Below, piece by piece: positions 8,661 to 18,056 of a stretch of DNA of 64,000 nt (position 1 is its first letter; each line of letters begins with the position of its first letter). The translations under genes and the position numbers were made by a program. Source of the DNA: Haloarcula halobia (GTDB taxonomy: Archaea; Halobacteriota; Halobacteria; Halobacteriales; Haloarculaceae). Where the stretch lies: assembly GCF_029338255.1 (NCBI RefSeq), contig NZ_CP119787.1, forward strand, positions 1,922,001 to 1,986,000, written 5' to 3'. The notes beneath the pieces are model-generated. The model was not told the DNA's origin, ran no database searches, and was given only the letters and a program-made list of their open reading frames with translations.

Positions 8661-9922
8661 TACGGGACAACCTGTTCTTGTGGGGCTACTCGCCCCGTTG
8701 ATTTGTCGAACAGGCGTACCGAGGGCTGTGCCAAACAGCCGTTACTCCTATCCTCTGCAGGACTCGGAGTTACCGTGGCTCGCATATTCTCCGCCGCGTT
8801 CAGGTCGCTATTGGCGACTAACTCGCAGTTCTCACAGACGTACAACCCGCGCTCGACACGATTCGAATCGGCTTCTGTCCCACACGCACAGCACGTTTTC
8901 GACGTTTTCAACGCTGCTTCGTCGACACGCTCGACGTCGATACCGTGCTCTTGGGCTTTGTGCTCGAGGTGGCCGAGCAACGCCTCGAATGCCCAGTCGT
9001 GCAACCGCTTGTTCCCGTGTCTGCCCCAGTCTTCATCCTCGCGGATATTCTAGGGGTGGCCCACCGCTTTCGTCCCCACGTCACGGGTAGCACACTGTTC
9101 TACGATGTCTTTTGAGAGGGCGTGTAGGAAGTGGTCCTGTCGCCGGGATTTCTTCTGCCGCGCCCACCCTGCGTGATCGCTTGGGCCATCAGTTCCTTCC
9201 GTCTCGTATTCCGCGCGACGGAAGTAGTGTGCGTCTTCTTTCAGGGCGTTGCCCGGATACAGGAGTGTCTCGTCACCGACAGAGACGGCCGCAGTGTTGC
9301 AGATGCCGAGGTCGATACCTGCAGTTTTCTCACCGGGCGTCCCGATCGTCTCGATCCGCAGTTTGCAGACGAAGTGGAGTTCCCACTGCTGACCAGTCCA
9401 GACAGCACGCACCGTCTGGACGCTCTCAACCGCTTCGAGTGTTTGATCGTCTGTCTGGAGCGTGTATTCACAGAGGATGTAGTCTGCGGCATACCGCGAC
9501 TCCTTCATATTCGCCCCTTTGGAGAGACGGACACGGTTGTACTTGGTGTCGAGTTTGAAGCCCTGATTCTTCCACGTCACTGTCGAGCGTGGGTGGTCGT
9601 CGCCGTGTTTGCGGTAGCCGGGTGGATTCGCGTCTGGGTCGTCTTGTTCATACCACGAAACGAACGCTTCACCGAGTTCCTGAAGAACTCGTTGACTGGA
9701 TTGTGAGTGCAAATCCACATAGCGGTCGTGAGTCTTGAGGTATGAACAGAGTTCGTCGGCGTCCGGAATGTGGCCGATAGCGTCCCAGACACGCGAGATC
9801 GTCCACCGCCCGACATTCCACAGTTTGCTGGCGGCGAAGCCATGCGAATCGAGGTCGTCAGCGACTTGCGAGTGATTCGTTACACTCGCTTTGAGTGTCC
9901 GAGTGACGACCAGATTCGCCAT
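8660..9922 (-). pseudogene. tnpB: TnpB RNA-guided nuclease gene with in-frame amber stop
   Basis: The frame reads as one TnpB of about 420 codons except for a TAG at 9050-9052 (codon 291 from the ATG at 9922; an ATG at 9949 is also possible). Upstream of the stop are the N-terminal helical/HTH region and the RuvC-I Asp in GIDLGICNTAAV. Downstream, in the same frame, are the RuvC-II Glu region NIREDEDWGRHGNKRL, a CxxC...CxxC zinc finger (TCCACG, VCENCE) and the RuvC-III Asp in NSDLNAAENM. A single base change (for example AAG to TAG) would restore the gene. The truncated protein lacks two of three catalytic acids, so nuclease activity is probably lost unless the stop is read through. Confidence 0.85.
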
Positions 9923-10025
9923 ATGTAAGCATAGTCTGTTCACTTTCATAAATGTCGGGCGGCCGGTGTTGAATATCCAGTCGTGGCTACGTGCGTGGAA
10001 TGTTCCTCAGTTGTCGGCTTCATCC

Positions 10026-10052
10026 CGCCCTAAAGGGCGAGGCTTTTGCCTC
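10026..10052. repeat. Left-end hairpins of the tnpB element
   Basis: Two adjacent short hairpins, CGCCCT-AA-AGGGCG (10026-10039) and GAGGC-TTTT-GCCTC (10039-10052). Subterminal imperfect palindromes of this kind are the recognition structures of IS200/IS605-group ends. They lie about 100 bases upstream of the tnpB start. Confidence 0.55.
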
Positions 10053-10264
10053 GAATCTTCCGTAAGCGCCGCTCTCTGCCTCCGCCGGCGAGCGGGACAT
10101 CGACCACGGCGATTCACCCGCTCGAGTGACGACGCCACGTCTGCCGACCGCGACACTGGAGAACCCGTCGCGCCGCCCGCTCGAGGCCGCTGCCCCAGCA
10201 GGACGACCACTCCGAGTGACATCTGCCGACACCTCTTTGTACCGGCACTCGTCTACAAGCAAGA

Positions 10265-12028
10265 GTGACCGTGGCAAGTGACGGCACGATTCGGGTGCTC
10301 CACGTCGACGACGACCCGGAGTTCACCGAACTGACCGCGACGTTCCTCCAGCAGGAGGACGACCGGTTCGTCGTCGAATCGGCGTCCTCCGCGGCCGAGG
10401 GGCTCGACCACCTCGAAACCAGCGTGCCCGACTGTGTCGTCTCCGATTACGACATGCCCGGGGACAACGGGCTGGCGTTTCTCGAGACGGTCCGGAGCGA
10501 GCACGCCGACCTCCCTTTCATCCTGTATACCGGACGTGGGAGCGAAACGGTCGCGAGCGAGGCGATATCGGCCGGCGTGACGGAGTACCTCCAGAAGTCC
10601 GGCGGGACCGAACAGTACGCGATGCTGGCCAACAAGATATCCAACGCCGTCGAGCGCATGGAGGCAGAGGTGGCCCGGAAACGTCACCTCGCGGCCGTCG
10701 AGAGCGCACAGGAGGGCATCAGCATCCTCGACGAGGACGGCCGGTTCGTCTACGTCAACGAGGCCTACGCCGCCCTCTACGGGTACGACCCCGCGGCGAT
10801 GGTGGGCGAGCACTGGGAGCTGGTCTACCCGGCCGGGGCAACTGACGTCGCGTACGAGGAGATACTCCCGGCGGTCGCCTCGGAGGGGTACTGGCACGGG
10901 GAGACGACTGGCCTCCGGGCCGACGGGTCGACGTTCCCGGAGGACCACGTCGTCTCACGGACCGAAACGGGCGACATGGTCTGTACCGTCCGGGACGTGA
11001 GCGACACGCGGGACCGCGAGGCCGAACTCGCCCTGAAAGACCGCGCCATGGACGAGGCCCCCGTCGGCATCACACTCACCGACCCCTCACAGGACGACAA
11101 CCCCCTGGTCTACGTCAACGACCGCTTCGAGGAGATAACCGGCTACGACCGGGCGGGGATAGTCGGCCACAACTGCCGAATCCTTCAGGGCGAGAGGACC
11201 GACCCGGAACCGGTGGCCGAACTGCGGGCGGCGATCGACGCGGAGCGGCCGGTCACGGTCGAGCTGCGAAACTACCGCGCGGACGGCACCGAGTTCTGGA
11301 ACCGGGTCACCGTCGCGCCCATCACGGACGGGACCGGCGAGGTGACGAACTTCGTCGGGTTCCAGGAGGAGGTCACCGAACGCACGGAGCGTGCGCTGAC
11401 CCTCGAACGCAAGAACAAGCGCCTGGACGCGTTTACCGGGATGGTGAGCCACGACCTCCGGAACCCACTCCACGTCGCGGAGGGCAGTCTCGAACTGGCC
11501 CGCGAGGAGTGTGACAACGAACACGTCGACCGGGCCAGCGAGGCAGTCCAGCGGAGTCTGGCGCTCGTCGACGACCTGCTGACCCTGGCACGGGAGGGTC
11601 GCGATTTGGCCGACGTCGAACCCGTCTCTCTCGCCGACGTCTTCGAGGAGTGCTGGACGAACGTCGACACGGACGACGCGACGCTCGCGTTACAGGGAGA
11701 CGTAACGATACGAGCCGACCGGAGCAGACTGGTACAACTGCTCGAGAACCTCGTCCGCAACGCCGTCGAACACGGCAGGCGGGACGTGACCGTCACCGCC
11801 GGTCCCCTCGACGGCGGCTTCTACGTCGCCGACGACGGCCCGGGCATCCCGGTCGAGGAGCGCCAGGCGGTGTTCGAACCGGGCCACTCGACGAGCGAGA
11901 ACGGGACCGGTATCGGGCTGGCAATCGTCGAGCGCATCGCCGACGCCCACGGCTGGGACCTCGCGATTACGACGGGGCCCGAGGACGGCGCCCGCTTCGA
12001 GTTCACCGGCGTCGACACCGCCCGGTGA
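10265..12028 (+). CDS. Hybrid sensor kinase: receiver-PAS-LOV-like PAS-HisKA-HATPase
   Basis: 587 residues from a GTG start. Domain order: receiver (about 8-120) with phospho-acceptor Asp61 in VVSDYDMPG; PAS 1 (about 135-250); PAS 2 (about 260-385) containing GHNCRILQG with Cys304; HisKA with His396 in VSHDLRNPLH; HATPase with N box LENLVRNAVEHG and G boxes DDGPGIP and GTGIGLAIV. No membrane segment, so it is cytosolic. GxNCRxLQ is the signature of LOV blue-light flavin domains, where the Cys forms a photoadduct with FMN. The family also contains non-photoactive PAS domains, so light sensing is an inference. No partner response regulator is adjacent. It follows the left end of the tnpB element. 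Confidence 0.88.
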   Translation: MTVASDGTIRVLHVDDDPEFTELTATFLQQEDDRFVVESASSAAEGLDHLETSVPDCVVSDYDMPGDNGLAFLETVRSEHADLPFILYTGRGSETVASEAISAGVTEYLQKSGGTEQYAMLANKISNAVERMEAEVARKRHLAAVESAQEGISILDEDGRFVYVNEAYAALYGYDPAAMVGEHWELVYPAGATDVAYEEILPAVASEGYWHGETTGLRADGSTFPEDHVVSRTETGDMVCTVRDVSDTRDREAELALKDRAMDEAPVGITLTDPSQDDNPLVYVNDRFEEITGYDRAGIVGHNCRILQGERTDPEPVAELRAAIDAERPVTVELRNYRADGTEFWNRVTVAPITDGTGEVTNFVGFQEEVTERTERALTLERKNKRLDAFTGMVSHDLRNPLHVAEGSLELAREECDNEHVDRASEAVQRSLALVDDLLTLAREGRDLADVEPVSLADVFEECWTNVDTDDATLALQGDVTIRADRSRLVQLLENLVRNAVEHGRRDVTVTAGPLDGGFYVADDGPGIPVEERQAVFEPGHSTSENGTGIGLAIVERIADAHGWDLAITTGPEDGARFEFTGVDTAR

Positions 12029-12125
12029 TCGGCCGCCACATCGCTCGCAGGGTGGGGTGGGAGTCACGAACGCGGGCGACCCCGACGGTCCTCCGCCCGG
12101 CGTCGGTGCCGGGACGGCGGCCGTC

Positions 12126-13496
12126 TCACTCGACGAGGGCGGCCTCGAGCAGTTCAAGCGGGTGGCGGATCTCGTACCCGGAGCCGTGTTCCATCTGCAT
12201 GGCACACGTGGGGCACTCGGTCATGCCCACCTCGCCCTGGGCGTGGGCCATGTGCTCGAACATCTCTTCGCCGATCGCCATTGACTTCTCGTACTTCTCC
12301 TCCTTCCAGCCGTAGGTGCCCGAGATGCCCGAGCAGGACTCGCCGACGTCCTCGATGCCCGCCCCGTCGAGGTCACGGAACAGCTCGACCGCCTGGCGGT
12401 CCAGGCCCTGGTTGCGGGCGTGACACGGCGCGTGGTAGGCGAACTCCTCGGCCAGGTCGCCCGAGACCTCCGCCTCCCGGACCGCCCCCGTCAGGTCCTC
12501 GTTGATGCGCAGGTACTCGAGGGCCTCGAAGGTGTTCGCCGCGACCGCCTCGATGCCGTCGATGTCGAACAGCTCGGGGTACTCCTGGCGCAGCGCCATC
12601 GAACAGGAGGTACAGGACGCGACGGCGTCGTAGCCCTGTTCGACCAGGTCCGACATCGAGGAGACGTTGACCGCCGCGTGCCGGCGGGCGTCGGCGAGCA
12701 TCCCGTTTGCGAACATCGGCGTCCCGGAACACCGCTGTTCGGGCGCGACGACCTCGTAGCCGAAGTGCTCGTACACCCTGACCATCGCCTTCCCCACCTC
12801 CGGGGTGTTGTAGTTGGAGTAACAGCCGTGGAAGTACGCCACTTTCTTCTCGCTGTCGGTGGGTTCCCCGCGGCGCTGGCGGCTCTCGCGGGCGTTACTG
12901 CGGGAGGCGTCGGCCCCGCCGCGGGCCGCCCACCACTCGCGGAACGTCTCCCGGGCGAACTCGGGGAAGTCCCGCTCGCTGGTGACCCCAAGCGTCTTTT
13001 CCATCAGCCAGCGAGCCGGCCCGAAGTTCATCGCGACGTTCGCGAGGCGCGGGACCTTGCTCGCGAAGAACGCCGAGGTGCGGTAGTTCGCGAGGATGCG
13101 GTTGCGGACGTACTCGACCGAGAGCTTGTCCATCTGCTCGCTGACGTACTCGCCCCGTGCCGTGTTGTGCATCTGGCTGAGCGGGACGCCCGACGGACAG
13201 GCGTCGTCACAGCGCATACAGTTCGAACACGACATGATGGAGTCGTCGACGGTGTAGTCGTCGTCCGTCTGTTTCAGGCGCCACTGTTCCGGCCCCTGGA
13301 ACTTCGGGCCGGGGAAATCGTCGTCGACCTCCGCCACCGGGCAGTTTGTGTCACAGGCGGCGCACTTGTAACAGGAGTCCGCACCGGGGCGCAGGTCGAA
13401 GTCGTCGCTGTCGGGGAAGACGTCGACCGGTTCGAACTCGTCTCCCGTGTTCGGTGCAACTGGCTCGAATGTAGGGCTCTCTTCTGCGTCGCTCAT
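12126..13496 (-). CDS. glpC: Anaerobic glycerol-3-phosphate dehydrogenase subunit C (iron-sulfur)
   Basis: 456 residues from the ATG at 13496. It anchors the GlpAB flavoproteins to the membrane and passes electrons to quinone. Two ferredoxin-type clusters are visible, CYKCAACDTNCP and CSNCMRCDDACP, followed by two CCG-type cysteine domains (HGCYSNYNTP...RCSGTP with CTSC, and HAPCHARNQG...CSGISGTYG). This is the normal GlpC layout with full length. The ATG overlaps the stop of glpB by four bases. Longer upstream extension of the frame lies inside glpB and was rejected. Confidence 0.93.
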   Translation of the reverse strand: MSDAEESPTFEPVAPNTGDEFEPVDVFPDSDDFDLRPGADSCYKCAACDTNCPVAEVDDDFPGPKFQGPEQWRLKQTDDDYTVDDSIMSCSNCMRCDDACPSGVPLSQMHNTARGEYVSEQMDKLSVEYVRNRILANYRTSAFFASKVPRLANVAMNFGPARWLMEKTLGVTSERDFPEFARETFREWWAARGGADASRSNARESRQRRGEPTDSEKKVAYFHGCYSNYNTPEVGKAMVRVYEHFGYEVVAPEQRCSGTPMFANGMLADARRHAAVNVSSMSDLVEQGYDAVASCTSCSMALRQEYPELFDIDGIEAVAANTFEALEYLRINEDLTGAVREAEVSGDLAEEFAYHAPCHARNQGLDRQAVELFRDLDGAGIEDVGESCSGISGTYGWKEEKYEKSMAIGEEMFEHMAHAQGEVGMTECPTCAMQMEHGSGYEIRHPLELLEAALVE

Positions 13497-14764
13497 CGTA
13501 CCTCCCGTGCGGCGTTCCGGCCCGCCGCGTAGCCTGTCGCGATCGATACCCCGGCACCGGACTTCTCGGCCGCGTAGTCGTACCCGCCGAGGACGCCCCC
13601 TGCGGCCCGGAGGTTGTCGAACTCCGGGGCACCGGACCCGTCCAGCGGCCGCAACGTCGCGTCCGTCACGACACCGAAGGCCGCGAACGCGTGGTCGCCG
13701 AAGACGTCGACGTCGAACCATTCGTAGCGGTCCGCGGGGTGGGGCACGTGGCAGTCGAAGGCCGGTTCGCGGACCGCCTCGCGGTCGGACTCGATGCCCT
13801 TCCCGACCAGGCCCCCCGTGGCGAGCACGTACTGGGCTGCCGAGATCGGGATCTTCGTACCGTACTTCTCGACGAAGACCCGCTCGATGGCCCCGTCGCC
13901 CTCGTAGTCGACGACGGGGTTGCCCGTCTCGAACCTCGCACCCGACTCGTCCAGGGCCTCGAACAGCGCGTCCTCGAGGCGCAGGCCGGGCAGCGACGGC
14001 GGGCCCGAGGGGACCTCGAAGACGTCGACGCCCATCTTCTCGGCCAGGGCCGCCCTGACCGCGTCGGCCCTGTCGTCGCCCAGCACCGCCGGGAAGCCGA
14101 CCCGTTCCTCGCCCTCTAGCAGCGGGTTCACGCGCTCGGCGAGTGCGTCGCGGACGGGCCGGTTCCGGCCGCGGACGGCTACCTCGGCGTTCGTGTCCAG
14201 CTGTTTGGCGTACCGGGTCACCTTCGCGTCCGCGCGCAGGTCGCCGGGGAACTGGATGGTGACGCCCCGAACGGCGAACGGGACGCCGGCGGCGTCCAGG
14301 TGGGCGGCGGCGTGGGGTGCGTCGAAGTCGGTCATCGACTCCAGGCCCACCAGCAACATGTCGCGGTCGTCGCTCGCCACGCCGGCGGCGGCCCCGGGAG
14401 GATACCGCGCGGTCGGTTTCACCGTGCCGCCGTGGGTCGGGAGCAGGGCGTTGGTGTCGGTGTGGCCGCCCTGGTAGCCCGTCACCTCGTCGAACAGTGC
14501 CATCGCCTCCCGGACCGTCTCGACGCCCACGGTTCGGTAGGGGTGGTCGTCGTGGAGTGCTGCCATCGCCTCGTACGGATCGGTCAGCGGCCCCTCGCCG
14601 TCGGGCGTGTACCCGAGCAGGTCGACCAGTCCCGAGGCGTGCCGGAGCGTGCTCTGCTTGTAGGAGACCAGGCGCACGTCCGCGCCCTCGCGGGCGGCGG
14701 TGATGGCGCTCGTGAGCCCGGCCAGGCCGCCGCCGACGACGAGGACGTCCGACTCAATCGCCAT
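13493..14764 (-). CDS. glpB: Anaerobic glycerol-3-phosphate dehydrogenase subunit B
   Basis: 423 residues. The N-terminal Rossmann loop [21 protein letters not shown] binds a flavin; the C-terminus has a second flavin motif ending in [15 protein letters not shown]. It is the second flavoprotein subunit of the GlpABC complex. The gene overlaps glpA by 11 bases and glpC by four bases, so the three are one tightly coupled operon. Confidence 0.92.
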   Translation of the reverse strand: MAIESDVLVVGGGLAGLTSAITAAREGADVRLVSYKQSTLRHASGLVDLLGYTPDGEGPLTDPYEAMAALHDDHPYRTVGVETVREAMALFDEVTGYQGGHTDTNALLPTHGGTVKPTARYPPGAAAGVASDDRDMLLVGLESMTDFDAPHAAAHLDAAGVPFAVRGVTIQFPGDLRADAKVTRYAKQLDTNAEVAVRGRNRPVRDALAERVNPLLEGEERVGFPAVLGDDRADAVRAALAEKMGVDVFEVPSGPPSLPGLRLEDALFEALDESGARFETGNPVVDYEGDGAIERVFVEKYGTKIPISAAQYVLATGGLVGKGIESDREAVREPAFDCHVPHPADRYEWFDVDVFGDHAFAAFGVVTDATLRPLDGSGAPEFDNLRAAGGVLGGYDYAAEKSGAGVSIATGYAAGRNAAREVR

Positions 14765-16481
14765 GTCGCCCCCCGTCGGCGGCGACGTCCGTGGCGCCCG
14801 ACCCGTCAGAGGGGGCGACGCCGTCGTCGAACGCGGCGAAGTCGACGGGGTCGCCGTCGGCGGGGTCGTGGTCCCGGTTCTGGGTCGTCGCGTGCAGCGA
14901 GTAGTTCAGGGCCGCCTGTGAGAGCTGCTGGCCCCACAGCGCGTGGCGCTGGCCCTTCCAGCGCTCCTGGAGGAGTTCGTCCCAGGCCTGGCGGACGACG
15001 TTCTGGTCGTACTCCTGGTGGAGCTCGTTCGCGAGTCGGTGACTGCAGATACCCCCCTGGCAGTTCCCCATCGTCGCCCGCGTGCGGATGCGGACGGCGT
15101 TGAGGTCCGAGCCGGACCCCGTGATGGCGTCCTTGACCTCCGCACGGGTCACCCCCTCGCACTCACAGACCGTCGGGTTCGGCCGGTCGGTCTTCAGAAC
15201 CTCGTCGGCGCGCGAGCCGAGGCGCTCGACGCTACGGCGACCGATGGGCGAGCGCAGGCCGAATTCGGCCATGTAGTCCCGCAGGACCGAGAAGTCCTCG
15301 CTGCCCGGGAGCGGCACCGCCGCGGTCCGACAGTCGGCGTCGATACCGAACTTTCCGCAGACGTGGTCCGATATCTTCTCGCCCATCATCCGGTAGGTGG
15401 TGAACTTCCCGCCGACGATGCTGGTCATCCCCGACACGTCGTCGCGGTCCTCGTGGTCCAGCAGGAAGAAGTCGCGCGTGATATCCGTCGGATCGGTGCT
15501 GCCGACGTCCGGCGGTTCGTACAGCGGCCGGACGCCCCAGAACGAGCGGATGGTCCGGGCTTGCTCGAGCATCGGCACCAGCTCAGAGAGCGTGTCGATC
15601 ATCATATCGACCTCCCACTGTTCCTCGGGGTAATCCTCGGGGTCCTCGACCTCCTCGTCGGTGGTCCCCAGGATGGCCGTCGTCTCGTGGGGGACGATGA
15701 TGTCGGCGTCACCCTTGGGCTTACAGCGGTTGATGACCGTGTCGACCTGCCGGACGTTCATGATGGTCATGACGCCCTTCGACGGGCGGACCTCGATGTC
15801 CAGGCCCGCCATGTCGCCGATTCGCCCCGCCCAGGCGCCGGTGGCGTTGACGACGTAGTCGGCGTGTATCTCCTCCGTGCCGCCCTCGGTCCCGTGGACG
15901 CGTTTGCCCGGCCCCGAGGCGTGTTCGACCTCGACCCCGACGATCTCGCCGCCCTCGACGAGCAGGTCCGTGACCGTCGAGTGGGTCTCGATGCGAGCGC
16001 CGTGTTCCTGTGCGCTCGCGGCGTTGGCGACCACGAGACGGAAGGGGTCGACCGCGCCGTCGGGCACCGTGATGGCCTTGTCGATGTCCTTTGCCAGGTG
16101 GGGCTCCATCGCGCGAGCCTCCTCACGAGAGACTGCTTCCGCCGGAATGCCACACTCCGCACAGCCCTGCAGCTTCTCCTCGAAGTACTCCTCGGAGTCC
16201 TCGGGCCGTTTGACGAACAGGCCGCCGGTCATCTCGACGCAGTGACTGGCGATGTCCCGGAGGACGCGGTTCTCCTCGATACACTCGGTCGCACTCGCCT
16301 GATCCGAGACGGCGTAGCGTCCCCCGCTGTGGAGCAACCCGTGCATCCGCCCGGTCGTCCCGTGCGTGAGGTTCCCCTGTTCGAGGAGCGTCACGTCGAG
16401 CCCCCGCATCGCGAGGTCCCTGGCGATTCCCGCACCGGTCGAACCGCCTCCGAGGACGGCGATGTGTGGTGTCGATGCCAT
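14754..16481 (-). CDS. glpA: Anaerobic glycerol-3-phosphate dehydrogenase subunit A
   Basis: 575 residues. It oxidises sn-glycerol-3-phosphate to dihydroxyacetone phosphate. Visible: FAD-binding [19 protein letters not shown] near the N-terminus, the [13 protein letters not shown] block, [10 protein letters not shown], and a C-terminal BFD-like [2Fe-2S] domain with CECEGVT and CQGGICSHR cysteines. The C-terminal 45 residues are very acidic and low complexity, typical of haloarchaeal forms. First gene of glpABC. Glycerol is a main carbon source for haloarchaea living with Dunaliella. No glpK (glycerol kinase) is in the window; glycerol phosphorylation must be encoded elsewhere. Confidence 0.95.
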   Translation of the reverse strand: MASTPHIAVLGGGSTGAGIARDLAMRGLDVTLLEQGNLTHGTTGRMHGLLHSGGRYAVSDQASATECIEENRVLRDIASHCVEMTGGLFVKRPEDSEEYFEEKLQGCAECGIPAEAVSREEARAMEPHLAKDIDKAITVPDGAVDPFRLVVANAASAQEHGARIETHSTVTDLLVEGGEIVGVEVEHASGPGKRVHGTEGGTEEIHADYVVNATGAWAGRIGDMAGLDIEVRPSKGVMTIMNVRQVDTVINRCKPKGDADIIVPHETTAILGTTDEEVEDPEDYPEEQWEVDMMIDTLSELVPMLEQARTIRSFWGVRPLYEPPDVGSTDPTDITRDFFLLDHEDRDDVSGMTSIVGGKFTTYRMMGEKISDHVCGKFGIDADCRTAAVPLPGSEDFSVLRDYMAEFGLRSPIGRRSVERLGSRADEVLKTDRPNPTVCECEGVTRAEVKDAITGSGSDLNAVRIRTRATMGNCQGGICSHRLANELHQEYDQNVVRQAWDELLQERWKGQRHALWGQQLSQAALNYSLHATTQNRDHDPADGDPVDFAAFDDGVAPSDGSGATDVAADGGRHGD

Positions 16482-16511
16482 CTACCTTACCGCGACTTTG
16501 GATGCCACGCA

Positions 16512-16522
16512 CTTTATTTTAC
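16512..16522 (-). promoter_or_regulatory. TATA-like promoter of glpABC
   Basis: An AT-rich TTTATTTTA stretch in otherwise GC-rich DNA, about 30 bases upstream of the glpA ATG on the minus strand. The spacing suggests a leaderless transcript. Confidence 0.55.
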
Positions 16523-16818
16523 CGTTGAACCCGATGGCGTCAGTAAATTTCAGTTCGAAACCGTGAACGAGCCCCAGGGCGGACGAGCGATAGCCGGTCC
16601 GGTTCGTTACTCCCGATCGCGGGCCCCGAGTGACGAAGCCGGCGATAGCCTCTGTTTCGTCGGTTCGCGCCGCTGTACACCGGTCTCGTCACCGTCGATG
16701 CGCAGCGTCGTCGCCAGGTTCCGGCCCGTCGTGGCCCGGACGCGGGCCGGGTCCTCGGGGCGTCTCGAACGCGACGACGTCCTCGCCCGGAGTAATCTTT
16801 ATGCCCGTCACTGTAATG

Positions 16819-16847
16819 TTTACCGTCACGGTCCGGTCCCCGGTAAA
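16819..16847. promoter_or_regulatory. Inverted repeat upstream of the orc1-like gene
   Basis: TTTACCG (16819-16825) and CGGTAAA (16841-16847) form a perfect 7-base inverted repeat with a 15-base spacer, 24 bases before the orc1-like start. A TTTTACCG also occurs on the glpA side (about 16518). It could be an operator, or, because it flanks an Orc1/Cdc6-like gene, part of an initiator-binding site; it does not match a full ORB element that I recognise. The rest of 16523-16871 holds nothing recognisable. Confidence 0.4.
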
Positions 16848-16871
16848 TATCAGGGCCGTCACTTCCGAACG

Positions 16872-18047
16872 ATGGACCTCGAATCCCGCATCCAACGGCG
16901 ACAGCGGCGTGAGAGCGACCAGGGTCTCGTCCGCGACTACGAGTCGCTGTCGCCGGTGTTCCACGCCGAGGAGCCCACGGACCGGGGCCCGGTCTTCGAG
17001 AAGTTGCTCGACCACCTCGATCCGGTCTTCGACGGCACCCTCCCGCCGAACGCGTACGTCCACGGGCCGATGGGGGCGGGCAAGTCGGCCGTCGTCACCG
17101 CCCTGTTCGCGAAGCTCGACGCCCTGCCTACGGACGGACGCTCGATAATCTACACGAGCACGCGGGCCGAACCCGCGACGTCGCCCGCCTTCGTCTACGT
17201 CGACACCCGGGCGACCGGGAGCGAGTTCGCCTTCTACCACGCCGTCCTCGACAGCCTCACCGAGGAGGCCGTTCCCGAACACGGCATCGGGACCGAGACG
17301 CTCAGGTCTCGCCTCATGGACCTGCTGGACGGGCGCCCCACCGGCGCCGTCGTCGCCGTCGACCACGTCGACGACCCGGACGGCACCGACCCGACGGCGC
17401 TCGTCGACCTGTTTGCCGGCCTCCCGAGTAACACGAGCTGGCTCGCCGTCGGCCAGTCCCCGCCGACGGAGGTCCGGCTTACCGACTACACCGCTCACGC
17501 CATCGCTATCGAACCGTACCGACAGCAGACGCTGGTCGACGTGTTGATGACGCGGGCCTCGGACGGCCTGACCCAGCAGGCGCTCGAGCACGCGGTCGCC
17601 CGTCGCATCGCCAGGTGGGCCGACGGGAACGCCCACCACGCGCTGGCGGTGCTCCTCGTCGCGGCGGCCACCGCCGAGTCGGCCGGCCGGGACCACATCA
17701 CCGGGGGCGACGTAGCGGCGGCCATCGACGAGATGCCGTCGCCCTGCGTCGAACTGGGGCGGGTCCTCGCGCTCCCGGCGAACCGCCGGGCGGTGCTCAG
17801 AGAACTCATCGACCTCGACGACGACGCGACGGCGTCGGTCACGCGGACGACGACGGCCATCAGCGACCGCGACGCGGTCGACCTCTCGCCGGGGACGGTC
17901 AAGCGCTTCCTCTACGAGATGGCGGAAGCGGGCATCGTCGACCGCGTGAAGGCCGACGGCTGGAGCGGCCAGGGACGGCCGCCCAGTCGCGTCGAACCGC
18001 GGTTCCCGCCGACGGCGTTCCGCCGCCTCTACGACCTCGGGGTCTGA
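16872..18047 (+). CDS. Orc1/Cdc6-like AAA+ protein
   Basis: 391 residues from the ATG at 16872; the open frame runs far upstream but that extension is antisense to glpA. Walker A GPMGAGKS (about residue 67) sits in the Orc1/Cdc6-type N-terminus (VFEKLLDHLDPVFDGTLPPNAYVHGPMG). The Walker B position reads VVAVDHVDD, so the usual catalytic Glu of DE is His. The C-terminal third contains a winged-helix region (LSPGTVKRFLYEMAEAGIVDRV). Family role: origin recognition and helicase loading. The degenerate Walker B and the lack of clear origin repeats suggest a diverged paralogue rather than the main initiator. Confidence 0.75.
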   Translation: MDLESRIQRRQRRESDQGLVRDYESLSPVFHAEEPTDRGPVFEKLLDHLDPVFDGTLPPNAYVHGPMGAGKSAVVTALFAKLDALPTDGRSIIYTSTRAEPATSPAFVYVDTRATGSEFAFYHAVLDSLTEEAVPEHGIGTETLRSRLMDLLDGRPTGAVVAVDHVDDPDGTDPTALVDLFAGLPSNTSWLAVGQSPPTEVRLTDYTAHAIAIEPYRQQTLVDVLMTRASDGLTQQALEHAVARRIARWADGNAHHALAVLLVAAATAESAGRDHITGGDVAAAIDEMPSPCVELGRVLALPANRRAVLRELIDLDDDATASVTRTTTAISDRDAVDLSPGTVKRFLYEMAEAGIVDRVKADGWSGQGRPPSRVEPRFPPTAFRRLYDLGV

Positions 18048-18056
18048 GCGCCCCGC

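Larger units (their letters stand above)
8610..10055 (-). mobile_element. tnpB-only insertion sequence (IS200/IS605 group, IS1341 type)
   Basis: A single-gene element with tnpB on the minus strand, no tnpA transposase, and hairpin-rich ends. The right end (low coordinates) begins immediately after the uspA stop codon. The left end (high coordinates) carries two hairpins at 10026-10052. Ends are approximate because this group makes no target duplication and no inverted termini. Mobility would need a TnpA in trans. The encoded TnpB is interrupted by a stop codon. Confidence 0.75.

Noticed and set aside
9050-9052. Amber codon in tnpB read as pyrrolysine
   Set aside because: Haloarchaea are not known to use pyrrolysine and no pylTSBCD genes are seen in the window; a nonsense mutation is simpler.
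14943-16871. Very long plus-strand open frame running into the orc1-like gene
   Set aside because: It is antisense to glpA with shadow composition (Arg/Val-rich); the true gene starts at the ATG at 16872.
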